64,000 bases of DNA from Leptospira jelokensis (GTDB lineage: Bacteria; Spirochaetota; Leptospiria; Leptospirales; Leptospiraceae), in assembly GCF_004769635.1 (NCBI RefSeq), contig NZ_RQGH01000013.1, positions 1 to 64,000 of the forward strand, given 5' to 3'. The position numbers and the translations under genes are program-made. Below are positions 53,008-61,911 of this stretch, piece by piece. The number at the start of each line of letters is the position of its first letter. Positions within the stretch are counted from its first letter, which is position 1. The notes under the pieces are model-generated. The model did not search any database, was not told the DNA's origin, and was given only the letters and a program-made list of their open reading frames with translations.

Positions 53008-53292
53008 TTGGCAATCTCGATCAAAATCAAAAATGAAGACATTTCATTCGATGGGTTGAGTGGATTTCGAGAAAGGATTATGTCTACCATCCAAAATGCC
53101 AAAGAAGACATTGAATTGGATTTCACGGAGATCACCATGTCTCTCGACAGCGCCACCATTGGCGAACTGATGAAATACCATTCAGCTTTAGAATCCCAAA
53201 ACTTACAATTACGACTAACCGGTGTGAACAAATTGATTCGCACGGTGTTCCGTTTGAACAAACTCGACACCATACTGCACCTCACCGATTAA
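53008..53292 (+). CDS. Short STAS-like protein
   Basis: A 94-residue protein that starts at a TTG preceded by AGAGAG; no in-frame ATG is available before the first strand. ELDFTEITMSLDSATIGELM fits the second STAS strand and following helix, with the serine of LDSAT in the position of the phosphorylated residue of SpoIIAA. LRLTGVNKLIRTVFRLNKLD matches the last strand and helix. It is convergent with a receiver-kinase gene. It may be an anti-sigma antagonist; the partner is unknown. Confidence 0.62.
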   Translation: MAISIKIKNEDISFDGLSGFRERIMSTIQNAKEDIELDFTEITMSLDSATIGELMKYHSALESQNLQLRLTGVNKLIRTVFRLNKLDTILHLTD

Positions 53293-53361
53293 TTTAGGAT
53301 AAGTACGCACTATAACGCTTCCAACTTTTATCCCAGCCGAATGCTTAGGAAAAACGAAACC

Positions 53362-54630
53362 CTAACCAGAAAACGATTCATTCGCTGTTTCCTTTTCTGT
53401 AGGAAGAGCCATTTGGAAAGCGACCTTCGTTTTGGGTTTACCATCCCAATCCAGATGGTCTTTGACATTGAATATAGACATTTTACCACTATGTTTTTTG
53501 ATACAATTGTCAACGTAACTCAAACCCAAACCATAATCCAAAGTTCCATAATCTTCATAAACGGATTTTGAGAGTCGATAAAAGGGTTCAAAAATCAAAT
53601 TTTCATACTCAATTGGGATCCCAGTTGTACCATCAAAATTCTGAGTTGGTTCATTATAAACAGCACATTTAAACCAATCATTTTCAAATTTAATGATGAT
53701 TGTAATCGTCGAATTGGGAATCGAAAATTTACAAGCGTTGGTAATGATCTCAACAAACGATTTTTTAAAACAAGTTTTACTTATAGATATCCTGTGATGA
53801 GAATGATTTAGGTTAAAGTCACTGATTAACAATTCATGATTTTTGATTTTTACAATCGGATTTAGTTCTTCTATCCAAGACCTCATCTCTTCATATAACG
53901 AGTGTAAGTTAATTGATTCCAAACGGGGTTCATTGGAAATGAGTGCATCAATTTCAATGAATTTGTTTAAGGATTTTTCTGCCATGTCAGCATTGATTTG
54001 GATCAATTCCATTAACTCCGATTCAATTTTATAAAAATTTCCTTCGACTTGAGAACTATCCCTTACCATTTTTAAAATGGAAACAAGGGACCCAATGCCA
54101 GCTCCTTGGCAAAAACTATGTTTCAAACTTTCGAAAAGGTTTTGGTTTTCTCTTTTGAACTTTCCAACAGAAGTCATTTTTTCCTTCCATTGGATCCATT
54201 CCAATTGCCCTTCTAAACGTAATTGTTGTTCTTTTTTTGCAATCAACTCCGTTCGTTTCATTTCATAGTATTCGAAAGCACGTTTGAGTTTGATGGCAAT
54301 TTCAAAATCCTGAATGGGTTTGATGAGGTAATCAAAAATACCCATCTTCATCACCTTCACAATGAATTTTGGATCTTTGTTCCCTGTGATCATGATGATG
54401 GAAGGTTCCACTTCCCCCATTTTTAAAGCGGAAATTAAATCTTCACCATTCAGGGAAGGCATTTCTTGGTCGGTAATCACAACAGGAAATGGATATTCAC
54501 GATACGCTTGTAACGCCTTCTCACCATCTTTGGCAAGGAAAACTTTATACCCTAGTTCCGTTAGTCTTTGTTTTAAATAGAAACCTAATATTGCATCATC
54601 TTCCGCAATTAAAACTCGTTTCCCTTCCAC
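53362..54630 (-). CDS. Receiver domain fused to a histidine-kinase ATPase domain
   Basis: A 422-residue cytoplasmic signalling protein. Residues 1-125 are a receiver: IAEDD, TDQEMP with the phosphoacceptor, MITGN and LIKPI. A helical region (about 130-270) contains SLKHSFCQ, which could offer a phosphorylatable histidine, though not a canonical H-box. The C-terminal ATPase domain has EIITNACKFS (N-box), FEPFYRLSK (F-box) and DYGLGLSYV (G2). No membrane span is seen, so input must come through phosphorylation of the receiver. Confidence 0.85.
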   Translation of the reverse strand: MEGKRVLIAEDDAILGFYLKQRLTELGYKVFLAKDGEKALQAYREYPFPVVITDQEMPSLNGEDLISALKMGEVEPSIIMITGNKDPKFIVKVMKMGIFDYLIKPIQDFEIAIKLKRAFEYYEMKRTELIAKKEQQLRLEGQLEWIQWKEKMTSVGKFKRENQNLFESLKHSFCQGAGIGSLVSILKMVRDSSQVEGNFYKIESELMELIQINADMAEKSLNKFIEIDALISNEPRLESINLHSLYEEMRSWIEELNPIVKIKNHELLISDFNLNHSHHRISISKTCFKKSFVEIITNACKFSIPNSTITIIIKFENDWFKCAVYNEPTQNFDGTTGIPIEYENLIFEPFYRLSKSVYEDYGTLDYGLGLSYVDNCIKKHSGKMSIFNVKDHLDWDGKPKTKVAFQMALPTEKETANESFSG

Positions 54631-54752
54631 AAATTTTCCTTTTCAAGAAACTAAAAAACCTATCATCCGTTTGCTGTTCTGCCTCTATTTATCTCACCTA
54701 ACAAGAGAAAATTTAATTTAGGACAACTCCGTAATGGATCCGTAGAATGATT

Positions 54753-57700
54753 CTAATGAGCGTTTAGTTTTTTTCTACGGAAGTATTTCAAAATTTCTGA
54801 ATACAATAATAAAACCAGCGTTCCGTGGAAGGCAAAACCGTAAACATGAATTGGAAGGGGTGCAAAATAATAAATAGAACTTAGTTCTGTATAAAAAAAT
54901 AAGTAACAAAGTAAGATGGAAAATCCAATTCCAATCCAAATGATGCGATTGGAAAATAAATTCATGCTGAATATGGATTCCGTATATGAACGTTTGCTGA
55001 GTACATTTGCGATTTGCACAGTAATTGTTGGAAAAAAGAAGGTGGTAAGGGATTGCAAATACTCGTTGCTTGCTTTTGTCATGTTGAGGCCTTCCGGTGA
55101 GAGAGGCATCACTCCACCACATTCCGTGTAAACAAAATAGTAATAAGTACTAAGGCAAGCACCTAACAAAATCATCCCTTCCATACAATAGGATTTGAGT
55201 ATAAATCCGATCGATATGAGTTTTTGATTCCGATTCCTCGGTTTTCGTTTCATGATTCCTTTTTCTGGCGGTTCCGAACCAAGTCCCATCGCAGGGATCA
55301 AATCCGTTCCTACATCGACTGCGAGTACTCCCATCACGGTCATAAGCAAAGGAAAACCAGGAATCATAGCCCAAAGGAGAAAGGGTATCAATTCTTGTGG
55401 ATTCGAATTCAATACATAAGCTGAGAATTTTCGAATATTTTCAAAGACACCCCTTCCTTCTTCAATCGCCGAAACGATGGTTGCGAAATCATCGTCGACG
55501 ATAATCATCCGAGCTGCTTCTTTTGCGACTTCAGTACCCCTTTTGCCCATAGCAATTCCAATATCTGCTTTTTTTAAGGCAGGTCCATCATTCACTCCAT
55601 CACCTGTGACTGCGACAATTTCACCTAGCTCTTGTAAAATGGAAACAATTCTCAATTTTTGAGAAGGTGAAACTCTTGCAAAAATTGGTTCACCTTTTTT
55701 CACCCATTCACGAAGACTCAAATCATTCATTTGGTCCAATTGCACACCTGTGATCACAACAGGAGTTTCACCACCAATTCCAATTGATTTTCCTAATGAT
55801 TCAGCTGTTAGAGGATGGTCTCCTGTGATCATCAGGATTCTGATTCCAGCTGTGTGGCATTTATTGATTGCATCAGGAACTTTTGGCCTAATCGGATCTG
55901 CAAGACAAGCATGGCCTAAATAAATCATATTTGATTCAATTTGTTTCTCCGAATATTCATTTTTTGAATCTGAATTACCATCTAACATTTGGTAGGCAAA
56001 GGCCAAAACACGATTTCCTTTTCTGGCAGATTCATCTGATGTTTGTTTTAATCTCTCACGTTTCTTTGGATCGAGAGGTAATACGGAACCATTTTCATAC
56101 ACATAAGAACAAATCGAAAGGATCTCTTGTGGTCCACCTTTCGCAAATGACTTCGTAAATTCTTTGTTTTGAACCACAACACTCATTCGTTTTCGAATTG
56201 AGTCAAATCCATTGGTAAATATCCTTTGATAGTTTGTATTTTGAATCTGTCCAGAAGCCAAATACAATAATGCAAGTTCGGTGGGATCACCCATGGGGTT
56301 AGGTTCTAATACAGCATTGTTACAATAATAACCACATTCAAATAACAATTGACTCCCTTCTTTTTTAGAAAATAATTCAGGAGATAAAAATTGAGAATCA
56401 AAATATAACTCCACCACTCGCATTTGATTTTGGGTGAGAGTTCCTGTTTTATCCGAACAAATGACAGTAGTACAACCCAAAGTTTCTACACTTGATAGAT
56501 CTTTGAGGATCGCATTCCGTTTTGCCATCCTAGATACACCTAACGCAAGTGATAAGGTAACTGTAGGAAGAAGTCCTTCTGGGACATTGGCTACGAAAAT
56601 TCCAATAAAAAACAAAAAGGCTTGTACAAAGCTAAGTCCTGCAACAAAATACCCAACAATTAAAAAAACAACGCCTATCGTAAATGCGAATAAAGAAATA
56701 GAAATTACAGTTTGTCTAAGTTGTTTTTGTAACGGACTTTCTTCCCTTTTGATTTGTGAAGTTAATCCTGCGATTTGGCCTATTTCTGTGTTTTGACCGG
56801 TTCCAAATACAATTGCTTTTGTTTTCCCTTTGATCAGAGAACTTCCAGCAAACAAAATGTTTGGCATTTCCAACCAAAGGAATTTGCCTTCTAAGACAAT
56901 TTGATTTTCTGATTTATAACGACGAGCTGAAGTGGACTCACCGGTTAAAGAAGAGTTGTCAACTTCAACATCTTCTGATTCGATGATGCGGCAATCTGCG
57001 GGAACAATATCACCTTCTGACAAAACGATGAGATCCCCTGGCACAATATCATCTGCTTGAACGATTCCCAGTTCCCCATCTCGAATCACAGGGCATTCAT
57101 TCGCAAGTAAGTTTCTTAATGCTTCCACTGCATGGTCTGATTTGGATTCTTGTAAAAAGGAAAAAATCCCATTGATCAAAACAACGATAAAAATCGCAAT
57201 GCCTAACTCGGGCATATCCACACCAGGCACAAAACAAAGACCAGTCGCTACCCAAAGTAAAATTGCAAATAGATTAAAAAAACTTTTTATAAACTTCCAA
57301 ATGATAGGAGTTGACTTTTCCTTATCGATCACATTTTTTCCGAATGTTTTTAACCTTAAGTTTGCTTCCTTTTTGGTGAGACCATTTTGCAAATCGGTTT
57401 GTAATTCAAACGCAATTTGTGATTGGTTTAAGTTCTTATAACTTGGTTTCATTTCCTTTTCACCAAGTTGGACAACACTTAGGACCTCACGAGCTTCCTG
57501 ACACAACATCAATTTTTCAAAGATTTGAGGCAGTAATGACGAAAGACCATGTAACAAACGTAAATGTAACGAAGGAAGGTGTTCTGGGATCATCTGAAAC
57601 AATACTAATTGAATGTTCTTTCCACCAACTTTGATCCCTTCTGGCAAAATGAACAAAAATAATTCGGGAGTTTTGATGTTTGCCGATCGGAAATGTGGGA

Positions 57701-57881
57701 TTAGAATCTGATCTCCAACTGTTTCAAATGTATTGGTTGGAATAGAATGGAATCGATATTGAATCTCTTGTTGTATTTCTAGTTCGGGTATCTTTTTGAT
57801 TAGGGCATTTTGTACGTCTTCCCAATGTTTTGAATCTTTCAAAATTTGGATTGAATTTACATTTAAATATTCAAGTAACAT
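54753..57881 (-). CDS. Na+/K+-ATPase-like P-type pump with N-terminal PTS EIIA domain
   Basis: A 1,042-residue membrane pump. Residues 1-145 resemble a PTS EIIA type-2 domain like PtsN: ILIPHFR places His63 at the phosphorylation site, and [19 protein letters not shown] matches the following helix. From about 150 the protein is a type II P-type ATPase: LTGES (312-316), [11 protein letters not shown] with E435 in helix M4, [10 protein letters not shown] with D477, and [23 protein letters not shown] in M5 and DVGTDLIPA in M6 follow the Na+/K+-ATPase subgroup, with the cation-binding Asn, Glu and Asp residues kept. No partner beta subunit is seen. Regulation of ion transport through EIIA phosphorylation is inference. 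Confidence 0.88.
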   Translation of the reverse strand: MLLEYLNVNSIQILKDSKHWEDVQNALIKKIPELEIQQEIQYRFHSIPTNTFETVGDQILIPHFRSANIKTPELFLFILPEGIKVGGKNIQLVLFQMIPEHLPSLHLRLLHGLSSLLPQIFEKLMLCQEAREVLSVVQLGEKEMKPSYKNLNQSQIAFELQTDLQNGLTKKEANLRLKTFGKNVIDKEKSTPIIWKFIKSFFNLFAILLWVATGLCFVPGVDMPELGIAIFIVVLINGIFSFLQESKSDHAVEALRNLLANECPVIRDGELGIVQADDIVPGDLIVLSEGDIVPADCRIIESEDVEVDNSSLTGESTSARRYKSENQIVLEGKFLWLEMPNILFAGSSLIKGKTKAIVFGTGQNTEIGQIAGLTSQIKREESPLQKQLRQTVISISLFAFTIGVVFLIVGYFVAGLSFVQAFLFFIGIFVANVPEGLLPTVTLSLALGVSRMAKRNAILKDLSSVETLGCTTVICSDKTGTLTQNQMRVVELYFDSQFLSPELFSKKEGSQLLFECGYYCNNAVLEPNPMGDPTELALLYLASGQIQNTNYQRIFTNGFDSIRKRMSVVVQNKEFTKSFAKGGPQEILSICSYVYENGSVLPLDPKKRERLKQTSDESARKGNRVLAFAYQMLDGNSDSKNEYSEKQIESNMIYLGHACLADPIRPKVPDAINKCHTAGIRILMITGDHPLTAESLGKSIGIGGETPVVITGVQLDQMNDLSLREWVKKGEPIFARVSPSQKLRIVSILQELGEIVAVTGDGVNDGPALKKADIGIAMGKRGTEVAKEAARMIIVDDDFATIVSAIEEGRGVFENIRKFSAYVLNSNPQELIPFLLWAMIPGFPLLMTVMGVLAVDVGTDLIPAMGLGSEPPEKGIMKRKPRNRNQKLISIGFILKSYCMEGMILLGACLSTYYYFVYTECGGVMPLSPEGLNMTKASNEYLQSLTTFFFPTITVQIANVLSKRSYTESIFSMNLFSNRIIWIGIGFSILLCYLFFYTELSSIYYFAPLPIHVYGFAFHGTLVLLLYSEILKYFRRKKLNAH

Positions 57882-57964
57882 TTTGAAAGATCCATGCTCA
57901 AAAGACTATGATTGATTTTAGATTCAAACCAAACCTATATCCAAGATTTTTTAAATACGGAAAG

Positions 57965-58402
57965 TTAGTTTTTGTCAGAGGATTCTTGAAAGATTTCTTT
58001 GGCAGCTTTTGGATACCTAAGCTGGATACCATCCCACCAAACATCGGTACTAAATGCGGCAGATTCGGCAATTTGCCATTTTCCATTCACTTTCTTGAAC
58101 AATGCTTCTACATGACAACAATCGTAAGGGAGGTCTTCTGCCAGTTCAATTTCCTTTCCATCTTTACGTTTTGTTACACCGCGAAACCAAGCAAAGTCAC
58201 CTGAAAGTTTAAAGTGTTCCACAACAAATACAAATTCTTGTTTAAATTCTTTGGCTAACTTTGCCCTCAATAAATCCAATAAATAAGTTCTTTCAACTTC
58301 GTTTGTTTTATTTTTGGTTTTATAATCTAGAACATTCGATTGTGAATGTAAGGCAAAACTAATCAATACTACGAACAGAATGTAAATAAATTTATACTTC
58401 AA
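57965..58402 (-). CDS. Hypothetical exported protein
   Basis: A 145-residue protein with a signal peptide (MKYKFIYILFVVLISFALH). The mature part reads like a small alpha+beta domain of the NTF2/SnoaL-like kind: FVFVVEHFKLSGDFAWFRG, DCCHVEALFKKVNGKWQIAE and STDVWWDGIQ. Paired cysteines (DCC) are present. The fold suggestion is by eye and tentative; the function is unknown. It lies 14 bases downstream of the SDR gene and is probably co-transcribed. Confidence 0.65.
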   Translation of the reverse strand: MKYKFIYILFVVLISFALHSQSNVLDYKTKNKTNEVERTYLLDLLRAKLAKEFKQEFVFVVEHFKLSGDFAWFRGVTKRKDGKEIELAEDLPYDCCHVEALFKKVNGKWQIAESAAFSTDVWWDGIQLRYPKAAKEIFQESSDKN

Positions 58403-58416
58403 GTGGATCTCCTTTT

Positions 58417-59220
58417 TTAGCGAACCTTTGCTTTTTGTATCATTTTGAAAAATAACGAAGGGAAAAATGTTTGTAAAAACAAACCAAATTTTTCTCTGAA
58501 CCCAGCGATCACAACTTCTCTTTGTTTGTTAGCGACGGCATGTAAAATGCGATGTGCACAAAGTTGCACAGGCAAACCCGATTCAATCACTGCATCCATT
58601 TTTCCTGTGGAGGACCCGTCGCCTTGTAATGCATTTTTAGAAATATTGGTTTGGATAAATCCCGGGTAAACCATCGTTACAAAAACTCCAGATTTTTCTT
58701 CTTCAGCTCGTAAGGCATGAAAAAATCCAACCAATGCAAATTTTGAGGCTGAATAAGCAGATCGAAGTGGGCTACCCAATTTCCCTGCTACACTCGAAAT
58801 GACAGCAAAATGAATTTCTTTTTTTCCTAAAACTTCTGGCAACATAGCGCGTGTTAACTCTGCAGCACCGTAAAAGTTTGTATTCATAATTTTTTCGATC
58901 GTCGCTAAATTAGTTTCTTTTGTGAGGGATCGTTGGCTTATCCCACCATTGTGGATCACAACTTTGGGGACTCCGTATTTTTTTAAACACCGTTTCGCAA
59001 ATTCAGAACCATCGTGGTATTTCTCTAAATCAAGTTTTTCAACCGCATATTTACCTTTTGCCAACCCCAATTCCTTGGCTATGGATTCCAAGTCTTTTGG
59101 TTTGCGAGATGCTAGTAACACATTGGCTTTTTGGTTGTAGGCTTGTTTGACTAATTCCTTGCCAATTCCAGAAGAGGCACCTGTGATCCAAACCCATTCC
59201 CCTTGGTAAAACTCGTTCAT
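58417..59220 (-). CDS. Short-chain dehydrogenase/reductase
   Basis: A 267-residue SDR. TGASSGIG (about 14-21) binds the cofactor, ASRKPKDLE follows strand 2 and suits NADP(H), and the active site has S in ISSVAG with YSASK for Tyr and Lys. FYPG-type VYPGFIQT closes the cofactor site. A C-terminal hydrophobic tail (FLQTFFPSLFFKMIQ) may touch a membrane, as in DHRS7-like lipid reductases. The substrate is unknown. Confidence 0.87.
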   Translation of the reverse strand: MNEFYQGEWVWITGASSGIGKELVKQAYNQKANVLLASRKPKDLESIAKELGLAKGKYAVEKLDLEKYHDGSEFAKRCLKKYGVPKVVIHNGGISQRSLTKETNLATIEKIMNTNFYGAAELTRAMLPEVLGKKEIHFAVISSVAGKLGSPLRSAYSASKFALVGFFHALRAEEEKSGVFVTMVYPGFIQTNISKNALQGDGSSTGKMDAVIESGLPVQLCAHRILHAVANKQREVVIAGFREKFGLFLQTFFPSLFFKMIQKAKVR

Positions 59221-59331
59221 AGATTCCCCTTCACTTTTATCACATCAGATTAGAGAAAATTTGAATGGCTTGTGATTTTTTTACAACTTGTTTTCTATCG
59301 AAAGGAGAATTCTAGGAATGGTTTCGAATCT

Positions 59332-59374
59332 AAAAATGTATGGTCCGCCTAAGGAAAAAGGAACAGACCATACA
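59332..59374 (-). terminator. Intrinsic terminator after the ceramidase gene
   Basis: TGTATGGTC (59337-59345) and GACCATACA (59366-59374) form a perfect 9-bp stem around a 20-base loop. Read on the minus strand it is followed by TTTTT (59332-59336). It starts 10 bases after the ceramidase stop codon. The large loop lowers confidence a little. Confidence 0.65.
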
Positions 59375-59384
59375 ACTTGTATTG

Positions 59385-61397
59385 TTACTTGGTAACAGCA
59401 AAAATGGGGCATTCAATGCGATAGGGATTTTTGATGCCTAAAGAATTTAGATACATCCCTTCGTGCACCAAACGGTATTCACCCTCAGGAACAAAACCAT
59501 CCACCTCCCAAATCAAATCCATTTTGCCGAGACCGGAAGAAAATAGTCCTGGGTTATGGAATTGGAATTTGGTATCATAGTCGGAATCGGAACGGAACCG
59601 GTTCCAGCTGTTTCCCTCTTTTTTCTCAACATAAAGATAAGATTTCACTTGTGGATAACCAACATTGGGACTTGCTGCATTCACTTGGCAATAGACGGTA
59701 TTTCCATTTTGAATCTCTTTTCCGTTCCCTTTTAACACTTGTTTTGGTTCTCGTGAAGTGATATTTGCATTTGGAAGGGGTAACGGATTTACTTTATCAG
59801 ACAAGTCTAGTGGCATCAATACCGATTTTGTATCTTGGGAAAATTCATTTCCCTTCATTAATTCTTTTGCCATAAACGAGAATTCTTGACGCAGAGCATT
59901 CAAACTTTGTTGTCCGTGTAAGGTATGCCCACCTTCGTAATTCTGTGTGGCATACTCTTCTGGAGTTGTGATGTATCCGGAAAAATCATTGGTAAGTCCA
60001 GACAAAACAATTTCAGATGTTCTTTCTTGTAATACCTCTTTCACTTGTTTTTTCAAACGCCGACTTGACATTGTTGTGACTTCATGAGGCAAAACCAAAA
60101 TGGAAAGATCACCGATGAGAACAAGTCCATAGGGAAGGATTTGTGGCAAACTTGGAATTGGTTTGGTTTCACCCATCGGAAATAATACAGCTTTTGGTTT
60201 TTGGCATTCTCGTAATGAATCAGAAGGAGACTGTAACATGAATTTGGCGATCCAATCAATATAAAACCTTCGATTACTTTCTGTCATACCTTCATGGAAG
60301 AGCCAATGGCCTCCTCCTTCTTCGGTTGATCCGGCAGCAAATGCGTATCCGTAAGCAGAAGGGCATGTATACTCCGTTTTTCCTGTTCCTGAAAATTCAC
60401 TCCGAACTGGATGATGGCTCATATCTATGAAGGTATGAGAAAAACTAAGGCCTAATTTGAGTGGTTTTCCAGGTAATGATAGAATCTCTTGGCTTGCTAA
60501 AAATTGACGTTTGCCAATGATAAAACTACTATCATAAATATCCTTTCCTGGACCTGTATTGTTTAAATTCAAATTGGGTGAAACATCCCCTTCATTTGCT
60601 TGTGCAAATATCGCTACAAAAGAAGGATTTCCTTTTTTAGATTCGTTTTCTTCAGCTAATAAGGAGGCAATCCCTTTGTTATCAGACGAAATCAATCGAT
60701 TATCAAACGTTATATTGGTAGGATGTACTCCATACCAGTTCACAAAACCAATCACTTTTCCATTTACAAAGACATTGAGTTGGAGCATCTCACGGTCGAT
60801 ATTGTCTTCGTACATCTTTCGTTCTGATTCAGGATTCGCCAAGTATGCAGACAAACTTCGATTAACTCCTGCTTCACGAACGATTGCCTTTCCAATTTTT
60901 AATTCAGCTTGTTTTCTGGATTGGTAGGCTTCTTTGATTGCTTCAAATATACCTTCTCTTAAGACAGCATAAGAAACGCCGTAAAACTGAGTGGAATAAA
61001 AAGATATTTCCGAATAATGAAAATGACCAGCAGGTCCACTATGAGTATGTGAAGCATTGAGTAAAACATTTCCAAAATGAAATTTAGGATCTATTTCCTT
61101 CTGAAGCCGAGAGACAACTTCTCTTTGGATCTCAAATGGAATCCCTCCCACTTCAGCAGTGACGTAGGCCAAAAATTTTTTTTCAGTGGGCTCTTCGATC
61201 ACAAGCGCTCTTGCAAATTGGCGGGTTTGGATTCCAAGTCCGGTTTGGTCTTCTCTTGCATACCCCCAGAACATAACACCCACAGGCGGACCAGTGATGT
61301 CTTTTTTCGCCATGCCCGCGAGATAAGATTTTTGAGCCTCAGAGAAAAGGGAAACCGAAGAGAAAAAAAGAACAAAAAAGAGGAGACGTTGCTTCAT
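59385..61397 (-). CDS. Neutral ceramidase-like amidohydrolase, exported
   Basis: A 670-residue protein starting MKQRLLFFVLFFSSVSLF with a signal peptide; the longer frame to 61670 reads into the divergent gene region and is rejected. The neutral/alkaline ceramidase family is recognised from DITGPPVGVMFWGYA, NASHTHSGPAG with zinc-binding histidines, NWYGVHPTN, and NEGDVSPN with the nucleophile serine. A C-terminal beta domain completes the family length. It would split ceramide or a similar N-acyl lipid outside the cytoplasm. Bacteria rarely make ceramide, so a host or environmental lipid may be the substrate. Confidence 0.88.
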   Translation of the reverse strand: MKQRLLFFVLFFSSVSLFSEAQKSYLAGMAKKDITGPPVGVMFWGYAREDQTGLGIQTRQFARALVIEEPTEKKFLAYVTAEVGGIPFEIQREVVSRLQKEIDPKFHFGNVLLNASHTHSGPAGHFHYSEISFYSTQFYGVSYAVLREGIFEAIKEAYQSRKQAELKIGKAIVREAGVNRSLSAYLANPESERKMYEDNIDREMLQLNVFVNGKVIGFVNWYGVHPTNITFDNRLISSDNKGIASLLAEENESKKGNPSFVAIFAQANEGDVSPNLNLNNTGPGKDIYDSSFIIGKRQFLASQEILSLPGKPLKLGLSFSHTFIDMSHHPVRSEFSGTGKTEYTCPSAYGYAFAAGSTEEGGGHWLFHEGMTESNRRFYIDWIAKFMLQSPSDSLRECQKPKAVLFPMGETKPIPSLPQILPYGLVLIGDLSILVLPHEVTTMSSRRLKKQVKEVLQERTSEIVLSGLTNDFSGYITTPEEYATQNYEGGHTLHGQQSLNALRQEFSFMAKELMKGNEFSQDTKSVLMPLDLSDKVNPLPLPNANITSREPKQVLKGNGKEIQNGNTVYCQVNAASPNVGYPQVKSYLYVEKKEGNSWNRFRSDSDYDTKFQFHNPGLFSSGLGKMDLIWEVDGFVPEGEYRLVHEGMYLNSLGIKNPYRIECPIFAVTK

Positions 61398-61581
61398 CCT
61401 ACTGGTTTTCCCGTAAACGAGAAATCTTGTCAATCCCGAACAAGTGTCGACTAATTTTTCGCATTTTGGCACGAATCCCCAATCCAGGCCGAGAAAACGC
61501 CAAAAAAATCTTCTCTGAAGAAAGTAAGGACGAAAATGGAATGGGTTTTGATTCTGGAAAAAGGAACGGTAATGTAATTCT

Positions 61582-61908
61582 ATGCTTTCACTTTTGCAAA
61601 CGAAATTGGGTCGATTTCGCATTTTAGCGTTTTTAGAGGGACTTTCCTTTTTAACGATTCTTTTTGTCACGATGCCCTTAAAATATTTATACCAAAATCC
61701 AGAACCGAATAAAATCGTCGGATTGGTTCATGGTTTATTATTCCTTTTGTATTTAGTTGAACTCTTCCACGTAAAAATGGAATACCAGTGGAAACTCAAA
61801 AAAACCTTTTATGCGGCTCTGGCTTCTGTACTCCCATTCGGAACCTTTGTAGCCGAAAAGTATTTATACTTAAAACCAGACCATGATGAATCGGAAAACT
61901 TGAAATAA
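61582..61908 (+). CDS. DUF3817-like small membrane protein
   Basis: A 108-residue protein with three membrane helices. RILAFLEGLSFLTIL, TMPLKYLYQNP and GLVHGLLFLLYL match the short DUF3817 family, in which EGLS, MPLKY and HG are conserved. The function is not established. It ends 3 bases before the next ATG, so it is probably translated with the LpxR-like gene. Confidence 0.82.
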   Translation: MLSLLQTKLGRFRILAFLEGLSFLTILFVTMPLKYLYQNPEPNKIVGLVHGLLFLLYLVELFHVKMEYQWKLKKTFYAALASVLPFGTFVAEKYLYLKPDHDESENLK

Positions 61909-61911
61909 ACT

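Noticed and set aside
53008..53292. Loss of the phosphorylation site in the short STAS protein
   Set aside because: On alignment with SpoIIAA (D57-S58-S59-G60), LDSAT keeps the serine at the Ser58 position, so the site is present.
61398..61670. Ninety-one-residue N-terminal extension of the ceramidase
   Set aside because: It precedes a clear signal peptide starting at 61397, overlaps the start of the divergent DUF3817-like gene and has no conserved feature.
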